From NCBI GenBank assembly GCA_030765055.1, contig CM060953.1:12757045-12821044 (forward strand): 64,000 bases of DNA, given 5' to 3'. The position numbers and the translations under genes are program-made. Positions within the stretch are counted from its first letter, which is position 1. The number at the start of each line of letters is the position of its first letter. Shown in pieces: positions 47,257 to 59,035 of this stretch. The stretch comes from Mantis religiosa. Its lineage: Eukaryota > Arthropoda > Insecta > Mantodea > Mantidae. Under the pieces are notes generated by a model, which made no database searches, was not told where the DNA came from, and worked only from the letters and a program-made list of their open reading frames with translations.

Positions 47257-47934
47257 TAATAATAAATGTACTAACGCTAACTGTTAACAATGAAATCATT
47301 CTCCTCTTTGCTTCCTAATATTTTAACCTTTCAAAACTTTTTCACAATTTTAATAATGTAATAATGTCACACTTCGATTCTTCTTATGCAGTCAACTGCC
47401 AGATTATATAACGCCGCCGGTGTGCCAGAATTTCGTCCAGAAAGACTTCTTTTACATGCTGGTAAATATACTGATATGGGTCTGCTGATTTTAAAATTGT
47501 ATATGGACCCGCGATCTTAAGATGAGAGCTTAACTAGCCTAGCCAAACAGAGCAACACAGTTTTCAGAACATGTCCATTTCGTACACAGTCAACAGTTTG
47601 GAGATGATACTATTCCAAATTTGAAAACATGTTTATTCAAACCATCTAAATGTAGCAACATAAGATGAATCGGGAATGTCAATGATTAACATTTTGTTTC
47701 ATTCTGATTGTTATTTTACAATGTTATTTGGTAATCATCATTAGAAATGATGTTTATTTTAATTATTCGCTTAATTGATTTGTGTGAAAAGTTTTGTTTT
47801 CTACGCAGTTGACATACTGCAGTATTTGGGGGGGGGGGGAAACTAAAATATCCGTTTAATTTCCAAAAACAGCGCAATTGGCAGGATTTTACATGTATTT
47901 ATTTTTAATCTTTATTCATTTTTTCGCTGAATAG

Positions 47935-49200
47935 TAGAAGTGTGAAGTACAGTTTTAAAATCGTTGCGTTTCATTTCACCATAATGACGCTAATTTTGAT
48001 ATTTGTTACAATTAAGTAAATACGATATTAATAGAAATGCTTTTGATGTCCCGTTCTTTATTATCTTCACCGAAAGTTTCCGTCTATGACCTCCACGGGC
48101 TCAAAATACGAGTATTGCCTATGTTCTGGACGCAAAGTCCGTCGATTTGGTCATGTTACAGCAATCTTATGAATTACTGTATAGATTCGAGGTTAGGGAA
48201 CGAACATTGTAGGTATTTATACAATCCGGTATTTAATAACGTAGCCTCAGCTCTTCTTTAGAACTTCCTGGTGGAACATACGAGAAATAGCCATAGATTT
48301 TACACCGTTCAAGTAGAGCAACCTTATTGTTGCTATATCATGGTTATTCCACCCATGTACGAAATGAGACAAAATCAGTAATCACGGTCACGATTCTACC
48401 CAATGTTTATCAAAATCTCTTTGGGCAGTAAAAGACATTTCCACCGATTTTAAAACTATGAACAGGACTGGACCATCGACAACAAACGGACAATACATGT
48501 AAAGACAATATGGGGCGTCACAGTTAAAATTTATCAGGGTTTTTGTGTTAAGAAAACATATAACCTATACTAAATACCTTCCTGCGATCCGATATAAAAC
48601 AACAGCCAAACGCGAACATACGATTCTAAATTGTTTTGGAAAACAACACCAATTACATCACATTAACATATAAATACTCTAGGATTTTATTAAAATAATC
48701 ATTATTTTTAGCCAAATCATTTCATTCTCAGAAGTTTCAAGACGCAAGGAACAAAAGAAAATTGCTCCAAAACGTACTGAAAAAAGAAAGGTTAGTTCAG
48801 TAGCCTTGAAGTTCGAAGAATATGTAACCATTAACGGACTCCTTCAACTGCACATTTAATAATATGCGTGTCATTAATTCTCTTTTAAAATAATGATTAT
48901 AATAAAACAAATTAACTTCAACAACCATAAAGAAAACCATAACGTACTCCAAACGCTAATTACAATCGTAGACCAAAAAAAATGAAACGCGACCGTACGA
49001 TTCTAATTTGTTTTCCAAAACAATGCCGCCACATGCATTCCAAATAAAAATATGAACAGTTAAATATTTTATTGTAATCATGATTTTGGGGGAAACTACT
49101 TCATTTTATCTGTGAGATAGTCTTAGCAAATGCCACTCTTGATTTCCAAACGCTCGTCACTTCGTAGTTCGCGAGAATTTATCGAAAGTAATAGTGAGAT
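47935..49200. repeat. Repeat XY, copy 1
   Basis: The X part (47935-48345) matches, inverted, 62826-63243 at high identity. The Y part (about 48370-49200) matches 55940-56325 and 57578-57730 (shared tacgattctaatttgttttc-type, aatatgaacagttaa-type and cctcgtcac...gaatttat-type blocks). Y itself contains an internal partial duplication (48600-48740 resembles 48985-49130). Family unknown; no protein motif found. Confidence 0.7.
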
Positions 49201-49940
49201 AAACACGTATCGACATTCACTTATTATTGCTACTGCGTGCTTGTAACTAAATATTAAGTATATAGTTTTATCTATATGAATGTTCCACTTAGATTGTTTT
49301 GTTTTTTCCTGGGCTTTAATGTGTTTATCTTTTTATTATGTGGTACTGCCTGGTAGAGTGGAAATACCAAGCAAAGGAATATCTCAACTACTGCGTGTAC
49401 TTATCAACTCTCAACTGCTTACATATTTGTTGTCTCGGTAACTTGGAAGTTTTCAGACCGACAACACAGTTTCACAAACTTCACTGACATAATGAACTCC
49501 ATTGTTGTATCTTACGACAGGTTGTTCGGAATTCTAGTTCTTATTAAGCCAATGCACACGTGAAATTAGATGAAAACTTGGGGAAAAATGCAACAATTGA
49601 ACTTTTTCCGTTTAAACTGTAATCACACTCAGTACTTTCATTTGGCGCCTTTGTGGCCTTTGAAGCATTCATGAACACAGAACTGTAATGTTAATTCCAA
49701 TATTAAAAGTCGTTTCTCTAAACATTTTTTCTCAGTGTTGTTCATTAGTTAAAATGTTGCATGTGTTAAAATGTTTGACAGATTAATTTCTAATTTTTCA
49801 TTTTTTAGTATACTGTCATTTGAATTTTAAAGAACTCCAAAATCTTTCGGCAAGTAAATTAAATCCAGAACACTCATGTTAATATCTCTGAAACAAATGT
49901 AGATATTTGATAGAAATTTGGTATGTCATTGTCATTTAAT
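49201..49940. other. No recognisable feature
   Basis: AT-rich intron-like sequence. Confidence 0.4.
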
Positions 49941-49944
49941 GTCA

Positions 49945-50130
49945 CGCCAGTGCGGAAGAATCACTTGTTTAGGTCTCAACTATTGACCACAAGATCGTGG
50001 GTTCAAATCCGACTCAGTGGTTAAAAGCGACAGTCTCATGTCAGTAGGTCTACAGGTAGGTAAAAGATGACCTGCGGCATGAAATTCCGACAGACCGACG
50101 GCGATGATGTCATCCTGGGAAAAATAATAA
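49945..50130 (+). repeat. tRNA-like SINE (family E)
   Basis: B box GTGGGTTCAAATCC (about 49997-50010) with an upstream degenerate A-box region, followed by a body (ctgcggcatgaaattccgac, gacggcgatgatgtcatcc) and an A/T-rich end. Stems do not fold as a tRNA gene. Confidence 0.55.
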
Positions 50131-50225
50131 CAACCACAGTTTCAGGTCGCTCAAGTTAACATTGTCGAGTTTTGTGTTGCTATACGCCAACGTTGGTTTG
50201 GCAATGACATGTGACGACTACTCAC

Positions 50226-50373
50226 CTAGTTGGACGTACATCTTGGGGCGGATGTTCTCCTGCCACGCCACGTTGGACGAGGTGACCACGGCTCCGGAGG
50301 CGGCAAGCCAGAGGACCATCATCAGCATGACGGCGGCGGTTCTTCCTCCACCGCCGACCACGTTGGGCAACAT
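50226..50373 (-). CDS. Sema1a: Semaphorin-1A-like, first coding exon (signal peptide exon)
   Basis: The exon reads on the minus strand from ATG at 50373. Residues 1-13 are polar/Gly-rich (MLPNVVGGGGRTA), 14-30 form a hydrophobic signal-peptide core (VMLMMVLWLAASGAVV), and the mature start is SSNVAWQENIRPKMYVQL. In insect semaphorin-1A the sema domain begins just after a W....PKMYVQFG segment near the same distance from Met, so length and motif agree. The exon ends with a consensus donor (CTAG|GTGAGT, intron from 50225), leaving a G as the first base of the next codon, which would give the expected Gly. Semaphorin-1A is a transmembrane axon-guidance ligand that signals through plexin A. The rest of the sema domain is not in the window, so it would lie beyond a first intron longer than 50 kb. 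Identification rests on a short segment; another secreted/membrane protein is possible. Confidence 0.7.
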
Positions 50374-50700
50374 TCCTTCTGTGTTTTAACTCTCACTTCA
50401 TTTACACACCACACACTATCATCATCGCGTTCGATAACCAAGTGTACTAAAGAGTTCGCGCACTAACAAACACTGCAGTACTCAGCAGAAAAAAAAAGAA
50501 GTTTTGCAAAGCTACCTCGCTTCCAAAGCACGGACGCCTCGCCGGCGGGCGTCGGAGAAGAGCCAAGGCAAGTGTAGAGGGCGACGTCACTCCGGAAAGT
50601 GGCAAGGCGTCGCGACGCTGCTCCCGCGCCGGTCCAGTGTGATCCGGCAACGTGCGCGCCACCCAACTGCAACGGGGAAAAACACAAACCATATAGCAAA
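50374..50700 (-). promoter_or_regulatory. CpG/GC-rich 5' UTR and probable promoter region of the semaphorin exon
   Basis: 50500-50690 is strongly GC- and CpG-rich (e.g. gccggcgggcgtcgg, tcgcgacgctgctcccgcgc) in an otherwise AT-rich window, immediately upstream of the minus-strand ATG. No TATA box is obvious. The exact start site cannot be set from sequence. Confidence 0.5.
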
Positions 50701-52875
50701 ACACGTCACGTAGCAACAGCAGTTTAGCGATACATGTGAAATATTGTCGAGTGTCAAAGAAACAAAACACCGTCACTCAATTGTACAGCAAACAAATATG
50801 CTTAAATAAAATCTCTTAACTCTTAACTTGTTCATCATTTATCTCAAACATCTGACACTTGCATACTTCATTTTAAAATTAGATGACATCGCAACTTGGG
50901 TGTTCACAGCAGTAAAGCGAAACTAACTCCCAGCACGTGTTTAACTACAAGTGGGGAAGATGTTGTGATGGCTAAAGTTACATATGAATCGATTCCTACT
51001 GGGCAAAAACAAACTCTCATCCAGTCAATGGAGGATGTGATGCTGGGTATTACATTGTTAACTGCGATATCAGTCTAATTTTAAGATGGACTACACAGGT
51101 CACCATAACCAAACAACATGCATAAAATTAATAAAGCAGAATAATTACAATACATTTCAAAAAGTAACAACAAAGAGTTTATTTCAAGAACTACGTCCAA
51201 AACATGAAAGAACATGGAACAACAATGACAATTATTATACCAAAAATGCAAGTTTACTAAAATAAGTATATATGTTTAATAATTACTTAATAAATATTAC
51301 TAAAATCCCTTAAAATGTGGATGTCAATGTTCTCAGGGCCTTTACTGGGCCCAACAAGAGACTAAGGTATGTGTCGAAGTTTCTCAGATGATACGACTTT
51401 TATATAAGCAAAAATGAAATTCTTTTTAAAGTGTTTTGCATGCTCACATTTGTCAGAAGTATGACAGTCACCTGTTCAGATATTTAAGTAGGTACAGCAA
51501 AAATAAATGAAAGCATTTGAAAATAATTATTATTGGACAGAAATAAAACTATTTTTATCAAACCAATGACTAAAGCAATCATAAAACACATATTTGAATG
51601 TTTACTCGACATACTTCAGGTTATTATGCAAACTTACATACAAATCAGTGCAAAACTGAAGTGTAAGACATAAATTTCATGTGCAAAAATGTAAAATCGA
51701 ACAAAACTACCTACAGAAAGAATAGAGTGGGGTTAAGAGAGAGCGCAAACGGGACTTAAATATGTCATGTTACTCAAAAGATTCATAGTTTCTAACAATT
51801 TTTATCATTTTACGTATTCCTTTAAATGGCAACTCAGAGAAAATGACTGATTTTAAGTAATTACTTATTATTTTGATTTTAAGTTTTCAAATTTCATAAT
51901 TAGCAAACCATACTTGAATTTGAACTGCTGAAACGTTCTCTCAACTTCCGTGATTTACTCTTACTTTAACAACTCTATGTACCCATAGATTTCAATCCCT
52001 TAGATTAATATTTCTTTGGCTATTTATAACCCAGAGGCAGTAGCAGACTACAGCAAACAATAACAATTAAAAATAAGTAACTTACACAATCTTTAACCAT
52101 CTAACGAATAATTAGTGTGGCCATTCATTAACGAAGATATTTAGAATATTTTAACATTGTCCAATTTTAATTTTCATATTATATTAACATATAAATGACC
52201 TGCGTCAAATACAGAAACAACATATTATGCTTACTCTTTGCAAATGTCGATTGTCATTTTTATATATCGATTCCTCGCCTTGATAGTGACATGTTTTATT
52301 CAGATGTGTAACACGCTTAAATAAAATGTGATTTACGTGTTATTCTATAACAAAATTACTTCACTCCACGCGTTGCTGTATTGCATCATTAATGTATTAA
52401 CGTTTTCAGCTTATTGTACTGGCACATGCTAACAATACCAAAATCACAGTTACTGCGATTTAATGTGATCTCGTCATAATCTAGGTATGTATTCACACCG
52501 GTTAATTTACATGGGACCTCCCCATTCTTTATCAAAAGCACTGACATTCGAACTAATGACATTTGCCTTTGAATGAATGGCCAATCTGCATCGTCTCGCC
52601 TAATCAACAAACCCATTTCGTTTACGAATTAGGGTGGCATATATAGCAAAATATTCCATGCAACAGACAGTTAAAAGTTAATAAATTCAATATTTGCAGT
52701 ATAGGAGGTAAAAACAAGAATTCTTTGTCATCAAAAGAAAGTGAATTGCAAATACACTTCCTCAAGCTTCGTGTAAAATAGTAAAAGATGCGACTTAAAA
52801 AAAAATTAAGTAGGTGAAACAGTCAAATCAGGAAGTTATGAGGCAATAATCCAGATCTTCAAGCCGAACAACACA
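50701..52875. other. No recognisable feature
   Basis: AT-rich upstream DNA. A 60-codon frame at 50896-51078 has no known motif. No repeats recognised, which makes this one of the longer repeat-poor stretches and a place to look for regulatory sequence. Confidence 0.4.
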
Positions 52876-52879
52876 GCCA

Positions 52880-52975
52880 GCGTGTGTAACGTGATAGCGT
52901 TGCTTCCTCACGTTCAACAGATCCCGAGTTCCGAGTTTGTCTATAAGGTTTTCCCGAGGGTTTTTCCTTATCCTG
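52880..52975 (+). repeat. SINE-A head and body, parent of satellite array 2
   Basis: Plus-strand tRNA-like head (tcctcacgttcaacagatcc, cgagttccgagtttg) and body (ataaggttttcccgaggg, tttttccttatcctgaaag) match SINE-A copies at 2.7 and 22.9 kb. Where those copies end in a single 3' segment, here it is followed by the 108-bp array. Confidence 0.8.
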
Positions 52976-54253
52976 AAAGGTGAATGTCAGGTAACTCTAA
53001 ACTCTATGTACCCTGTACTCATTTCAACATCATTTCATTCAACGTACGATATGACTTAACGTTGGAGGTTTTCCCTTACCCTGAAAGATGTATGTCTGGT
53101 AACTCTAAGCTCTATGCACTCTGTACTCATTTGAACATCATTTCATTCATCGTCCGATATGACTTAACGTTGGAGGTTTTCCCTTACCCTGAAAGATGTA
53201 TGTCTGGTAACTCTAAGCTCTATGTACTCTGTACTCATTTGAACATCATTTCATTCATCGTCCGATATGACTTAACGTTGGAGGTTTTCCCTTACCCTGA
53301 AAGATGTATGTCTGGTAACTCTAAGCTCTATGTACTCTGTACTCATTTGAACATCACTTCATTCATCGTCCGATATGACTTAACGTTGGAGGTTTTCTCT
53401 TATCCTGAAAGATGAATGTCTGGTAACTCTAAGCTCTATGTACCCTGTACTCATTTGAACATCATTTCATTCATCGTCCGATATGACTTAACGTTGGAGG
53501 TTTTCTCTTATCCTGAAAGATGAATGTCTGGTAACTCTAAGCTCTATGTACCCTGTACTCATTTGAACATCATTTCATTCATCGTCCGATATGACTTAAC
53601 GTTGGAGGTTTTTCTCTTACCCTGAAAGATGTATGTCTGGTAACTCTAAGCTCTATGTACCCTGTACTCATTTGAACATCATTTCATTCATCGTCCGATA
53701 TGACTTAACGTTGGGGGTTTTTCTCTTATCCTGAAAGATGAATGTCTGGTAACTCTAAGCTCTATGTACCCTGTACTCATTTGAACATCATTTCATTCAT
53801 CGTCCGATATGACTTAACGTTGGAGGTTTTCTCTTATCCTGAAAGATGAATGTCTGATAACTCTAAGCTCTATGTACCCTGTACTCATTTAAACATCATT
53901 TCATTCATCGTCGGATATGACTTAACGTTGGAGGTTTTCTCTTAACCTGAAAGATGAATGTGTGGTAGCTCTAAGCTCTATGTACCCTGTACTTATTTGA
54001 ACATCATTTCATTCATCGTCCGATATGACTTAACGTTGGAGGTTTTCTCTTATCCTGAAAGATGAATGTCTGGTAACTCTAAGCTCTATGTACCCTGTAC
54101 TCATTTAAACATCATTTCATTCATCGTCCGATATGACATAACGTTGGAGGTTTTCTCTTATCCTGAAAGATGAATGTCTGGTAACTCTAAGCTCTATGTA
54201 CCCTGTACTTATTTGAACATTATTTCATTCATCGTCCGATATGACTTAACGTT
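52976..54253. repeat. 108-bp satellite array 2, ~12 monomers
   Basis: Same monomer as the 13-15.4 kb array. The first four units have a distinct variant (ttttcccttaccctgaaaga, tgtatgtctgg); later units have ttttctcttatcctgaaaga. The 36-residue frame through it (52984-53415) is not a gene. Confidence 0.97.
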
Positions 54254-55935
54254 TAAAGAACCTCAATCTTGCTAAGTCTTGTAGAATGTCAAATACCTTT
54301 CAATTGTTCAGAAAGAAGTTTGAACATGCAAAAGGGGTTTTGGATCGAAAAATGGCGCGACCGCTGGACTACTAGCGTTACTCATCGCATGCTAAAGAGG
54401 TAGGAACGTGACTTGCAATCAGAAACGGCGGATGTAACTAACTAGGTTAGCCATTTACATGTTGCCGCATTTCGGTGACGGACCATGTGTTGCATGCATC
54501 AATAAATTACGCTAAATCTTCCCATTCAACCTGCACGATAGTAGTATGGCCAACTGTTTGTTCCGATCAATTATTTGTTACTTATCAGAATAAACAGGAG
54601 AAGATCGGAGTGTAAAAATGTGAACCTCTAAACTGAAGAAAGGAAAAAATTATATATTATGTGTTGGTTTCTCACGATACTACCAATTCTTCGACCAAGT
54701 ACATTTACAAAGGTTATTCCTTAATCTTTTTCATACTGACATTGGCATTTTGAGGCTGCATTTCTTCTGTAAGGTGTATTTGATCATGTCAAATTGGAAT
54801 ACTGTAACTCACAAAATTTCGAATTTTATACATAGAAAATATTTGCCTAACTATGTGAAAACGTCTTTTGTTTCGTGGTTTACTGTCTTTGGAAGCTATA
54901 GGACAAGATGTTTACAGAATTTAGCGAGAAATTTGTATTTCAGCGAGGCGTAACAATCACATGTACTATTGTGATGTGTTAAGAGAGCGTTACAGTAGAA
55001 ATACCGCATACCGAGAGAAGATCCCGTGTTATATGCTAAGGCGAATCGATGATGCAGCAGTAAAGACAATAAGAATAGTTTAAAATGACACCTTGGCAGA
55101 CTGACGCTTTCAACGGCAGGAAGGTATACCTGATCTGGCAAAAGGACATTGAACTCAGGCTCGGAGTAGATATCCTATACAAGTAACCTTTGAGAGATCG
55201 TCAAAGGCAATATTTTGCTCAATCTCCTTCTAAAGGGCCAGTCAGTAAAATCCATGACATTGAGGAAGTACATTCGCGCAAAAGTAATAATTGTGCTTCG
55301 AGAAAAGTCCGCGTGCCATACAGTCATTTTGGCATCAGTTAAGTGACGTCACGAAGGAAGAGAAAAATATTACGTTTAGCAGGCTCCGATAAGTCACGCG
55401 AAATCGAGTACAGTTTGCCCAGGACAAGAAGGCAAGCTAGATGTAACGTAATCACTTTCGCTGTCTCTTCAGTATTTATGCTCGCCTTCCGAGTATGACA
55501 AAGATGGAAGCTTCATTTAAAATACACAAGTTTTGTCATCACATAATTCACCCAAACTCTGCATTTACTGCAACAAACATTAGATCTGGCAAAATGGGTA
55601 ACTCATATCATTAAAATGACGGATACATAAAATTGTGTTCAAAACCCTGAAAGCCATTTTTATAAAATCAAGTTTTTCCATTTAAAGAGCAGTTTGTGGA
55701 GGGGAAATTCGCTTGACTAACTTCGCATCCCACACTGAACTTACATTTCAAGATTGGTATTTAACCATCTATTTGTTTTGCAGTTGTAGTGTTCCAACGC
55801 AGACATCTCTATGTGGAGCCTCCGAAGTTCTGGAAATGTTTAGCCTATATCACCCGTTAGGTGGCAGAACAATTATTCGGAATGGTCAAGTAATTTACCA
55901 ATATCTCAAATGGGAAGCAATGACCAATCACGCTT
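54254..55935. other. No recognisable feature
   Basis: AT-rich; short frames without motifs. Confidence 0.4.
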
Positions 55936-55939
55936 AAAG

Positions 55940-56325
55940 CAGTGTTGTTTTGTAACTAATCGCATGATTCCACTCAATGTTCATCGAAGTTTCTTTATCA
56001 CGTCCTTCTTTGGGTGATAAAAACTTTGAACACGTTAGAATTAGATCAATATGAGGAAATCAAGGGGATACGAATATAAGGAAAACAATATGGAATGCCA
56101 TAGTCAACAAAAGTCACTTTTACCAACCTTTTTGTTTATAAAGAAAACCATAACCTACACTAAATACACATCACAAACACACAGCACAGTGCTGTCGTAT
56201 AAACAACACGCCATCTTGAAGCTATACTAACTGCGCATTCTTACAATCAGAGATAAAACAAGAGCGAAACGCAACGTTGCGATCCTAACTTGTTTTCGAA
56301 ATCAACGCCACTAACATATGTATAA
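55940..56325. repeat. Repeat XY (Y part), copy 2 left half
   Basis: Matches 48370-49040 with gaps (catgattccactcaatgttc; aagaaaaccataacctacac; cgatcctaacttgttttcg). The match resumes at 57578 after the Helitron segment. Confidence 0.6.
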
Positions 56326-56329
56326 TTTT

Positions 56330-57577
56330 GGTTAAGAAATAGGTATTTATATAAGTCCAAGGAAGTTTAAAAGGTGAGAAAAAAAACTGAAGTGATAATG
56401 GAACGGGTTATTAACTAAATATACAAATACACATACAAACGTTTACGGAACATATACACCTTTTATTTCCGACAAACGAAAGCATTTCAAAGTAGAAAGA
56501 TATTCCACTCCTTGACAAAGTCTTCAAAGATATTTCACTTACCATATTTTATTAAATAACGTTTATCATTTGTTATCAAGACAGAATCTTTTATGAAGCA
56601 TGTTGATATAGCTTTCGAAGACTAGATACCAAACAATTTCTGAATGCACTATAAATATTTGACCACAGTTAATTGTCAAATATTGGTGAATCATAGGATA
56701 CCTTCTTTATAATTTGTGTACGTGAATTCCGGAGTGTAATTGAACTGACACAAAACTAATTTAACTCCCTTGTGATTTTGTGCAGTTTGCGGAAGATTTT
56801 TTACTATGCCAAGGAGAGGACGACATGATTTAGGTCGTAGAACTCAAACATTCGACGAGCTACATCAGGTGCTGACCGCACTGATAAACAGCGAGAGTGT
56901 TGGTATGTCAGGATTGTGTTCTAGAGTGGTTGTTTCTTCAGGGGGAGTTGTTTTCGTACAAATTAGTTGACACAGTTATAAACTAGGATGACACAGTCAA
57001 CTATTACACAGAGCTTTTAAATTCATTAGAATTACCTGAACTCCCACTGCACAATTTTAAAATTAAAAGTAGGTTTAGTCGTGATCATGCTACGCAACAT
57101 TAACCAACCACGACTGTACAAAAGAACGAGACTAACTGTGAAAAAGCTAATGAATAACGTGATTGAAACAACAATCATGAAGGGAAAGTACAAAGGAGAG
57201 AATATCTTGATACCGCGTATTCCTATGATTCCAACGAATTTACTTTTTGCTTTTAAGTGTCTACAATTTCTCGTACGTTTGGCCTTTGCGATGACTATAA
57301 ATAAATCACAAGGAAGTTCGCGGAATCAACTTGGAGTTTACCTGTTTCTCTCATGGACAATTTGTACGTCGCGTGTTTGAGCGTCGGGAATCCATCATCT
57401 TTATATATTTACGCAACACAAAAAATGTTAATCAGAAAGCTTTAAAATGGATTAACTTAATTGTATTTAAGCTTCACCCCAACTACAGAATAACTAACTA
57501 ATCCGTATTTGTTTTACTCATATAGATAAGTTCAGATAACCTTTATTGGCTGTAAGAAGTTCGCCGGGTCAGCTAGT
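56330..57577 (+). mobile_element. Helitron remnant with 3' terminus
   Basis: The helicase C-terminal segment at 57081-57420 is followed by a terminus ...CGCCGGGTCAGCTAGT at 57577. CTAGT is the Helitron CTRRT 3' end, here preceded by a GC-rich stretch and followed by T. The flanking repeat XY resumes at 57578, independently fixing this boundary. The 5' boundary (about 56330) is less certain; most of the Rep and helicase coding region is deleted. Confidence 0.75.
57055..57440 (+). pseudogene. Helitron helicase (Pif1-like) C-terminal fragment
   Basis: Reads MLRNINQPRLYKRTRLTVKK, LMNNVIETTIMKGKYKGENI, LIPRIPMIPTNLLFAFKCLQ, FLVRLAFAMTINKSQGSS. After a frameshift: CFSHGQF. These are the last motifs of the Pif1-family helicase in Helitron Rep-Hel proteins, including the conserved FAMTINKSQGQS block (here QGSS). 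Upstream at 56806-56968 a 54-codon frame starting MPRRGRHDLGRRTQ could be the start of the Helitron protein, which would make this an internally deleted copy; that part is tentative. A stop after ICTSRV and the frameshift make it inactive. Confidence 0.88.
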
Positions 57578-57730
57578 TATAAATAAATATAAACAGTTTA
57601 TGATTTAATTATAGCAATCATGCTTCGGGCTGAATCATTTCATTTTATTTATAGATCAGTCTGAGCAACGCCACTATTTACAAATCCTCGTCACCTCGCC
57701 ACTAGGGAATTTATGAAAGCACTAGTGGCA
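57578..57730. repeat. Repeat XY (Y part), copy 2 right half
   Basis: Aligns with 49046-49200 (aataaatataaacagtttat; gcaatcatgcttcgggctg; cctcgtcacctcgccactag). Confidence 0.6.
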
Positions 57731-58213
57731 TTACTACAGATAATTACATGTAAGCGCCTTACTGACCAGTCAGAATCGAACTCAATCGACAGTTTTAAAA
57801 CACGGTGCTCAACAATTGTTTGTTCTATATTTACGTCTTCTTTTATTACTACAATCTCTGCTTCGATTAACTAGGGATCTAGGAAGCTTAGTCTCATATG
57901 TTTCTCGTTTAATTTTGACGGTTGGTAGCAACTTCAAACTGTATAAAAAAACAAACGGTCCAAGATCTGTTGCAGCATAGTACAAACAGGTAAGACACTT
58001 TGGTAATTATAATTAAAGACTATTATCTTACCGACTCCCGTTCTCATAACATCTAATTAATTTAATTGAGCTTCATGCTTGTTACCTTCAAATATTATGT
58101 CCAACATCCGTTAACCTTAATTGAATTATCGAAAAAATTAACAGTACTTGTGGAATTACTAAATATCATACAGTAAGGGAAATCGTTTTCTTCGATATGA
58201 TCCAGCATTTATG
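57731..58213. other. No recognisable feature
   Basis: AT-rich spacer. Confidence 0.4.
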
Positions 58214-58215
58214 TA

Positions 58216-59035
58216 CGTGGACTGTTCAATAAAGAATGATCATAATTTTTTACGGTCATAATTTTTCGCACTAAAATTCAATCTTATTATGTTAGATTAG
58301 ATTAATGTGAAACAAATACGCCGTAGTAGTTTCATTATTGGTACTCCTGGTTCCCGCCTGTGAGAACCAGGCAAGTTCAGACATGTTCAGTATCGCCTAC
58401 CGCTGTAATAGAGATAACACGAGAGGAACAATATTCGGCTTTGAAATTTTGCTTTCGTCTCAACAAATCTTCAGTTGACGCCTATACAATGTTACAGGAG
58501 GCCTATGGAGAGTCTATTCTTCCCTACAGCACAACTCGAAGGTGGTTTAAAATGTTTAAAGAGGGGAGACAATCAATTTCAAAGGAAGGTGAACCCGGTG
58601 CTCCAGTTACTGCTCTTACGGAGGCAAGTATCAACACTGCTGCTGCTATTGTGAGAGAGGATCAACGAATTACCTTAAGATCATTTGCTGAAATACTGAA
58701 CATTTCATTGGGTGCCACCCACACGTTGGTGACAGAAACATTACACATGAGACGTGTTTGTGCGTGATGGGTTCGAAGACTGTTGATTCCCGAACAAAAG
58801 GACATTCTCATGCAGATCTGCATGCAGCTAAAGTTCATGTTAGAGGAAGATCCGGAGTTTCTTTCAAACGTAATCACTGCTGATGAAATATGGCTACATC
58901 ATTTTAATCCTGAGAGCAAACAGCAAAGCTCAGTGTGGAAATCTCCTTCATCACCAACCCCCCAGAAAGCAAAAGTAGTTGCTTCTGCTGGGAAAGTTAT
59001 GGTCATCTCATTCTTTGATATTCATGGAATGGTTT
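58216..59035 (+). pseudogene. Mariner family M, copy 4 (C-terminal half missing)
   Basis: 5' terminus CGTGGACTGTTCAATAAAGA after TA (58214-58215). Transposase from about 58400: REEQYSALKFCFRLNKSSVD, AYTMLQEAYGESILPYSTTR, RWFKMFKEGRQSIS (first HTH), RITLRSFAEILNISLGATHT (second HTH). An in-frame TGA lies within the RVCA-WVRRLL linker. Then LEEDPEFLSNVITADEIW (first catalytic Asp; Thr of the usual DETW is Ile), then SAGKVMVISFFDIHGMV. Sequence homology ends at about 59035. The second and third catalytic Asp and 3' terminus are absent, as in copy 1. Confidence 0.9.

Noticed and set aside
47387..47520. Possible exon after an acceptor-like ttcttcttatgcag, reading STARLYNAAGVPEFRPERLLL
   Set aside because: No recognisable protein family, no clear donor, and it is on the strand opposite the semaphorin exon. 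Left as unsupported.
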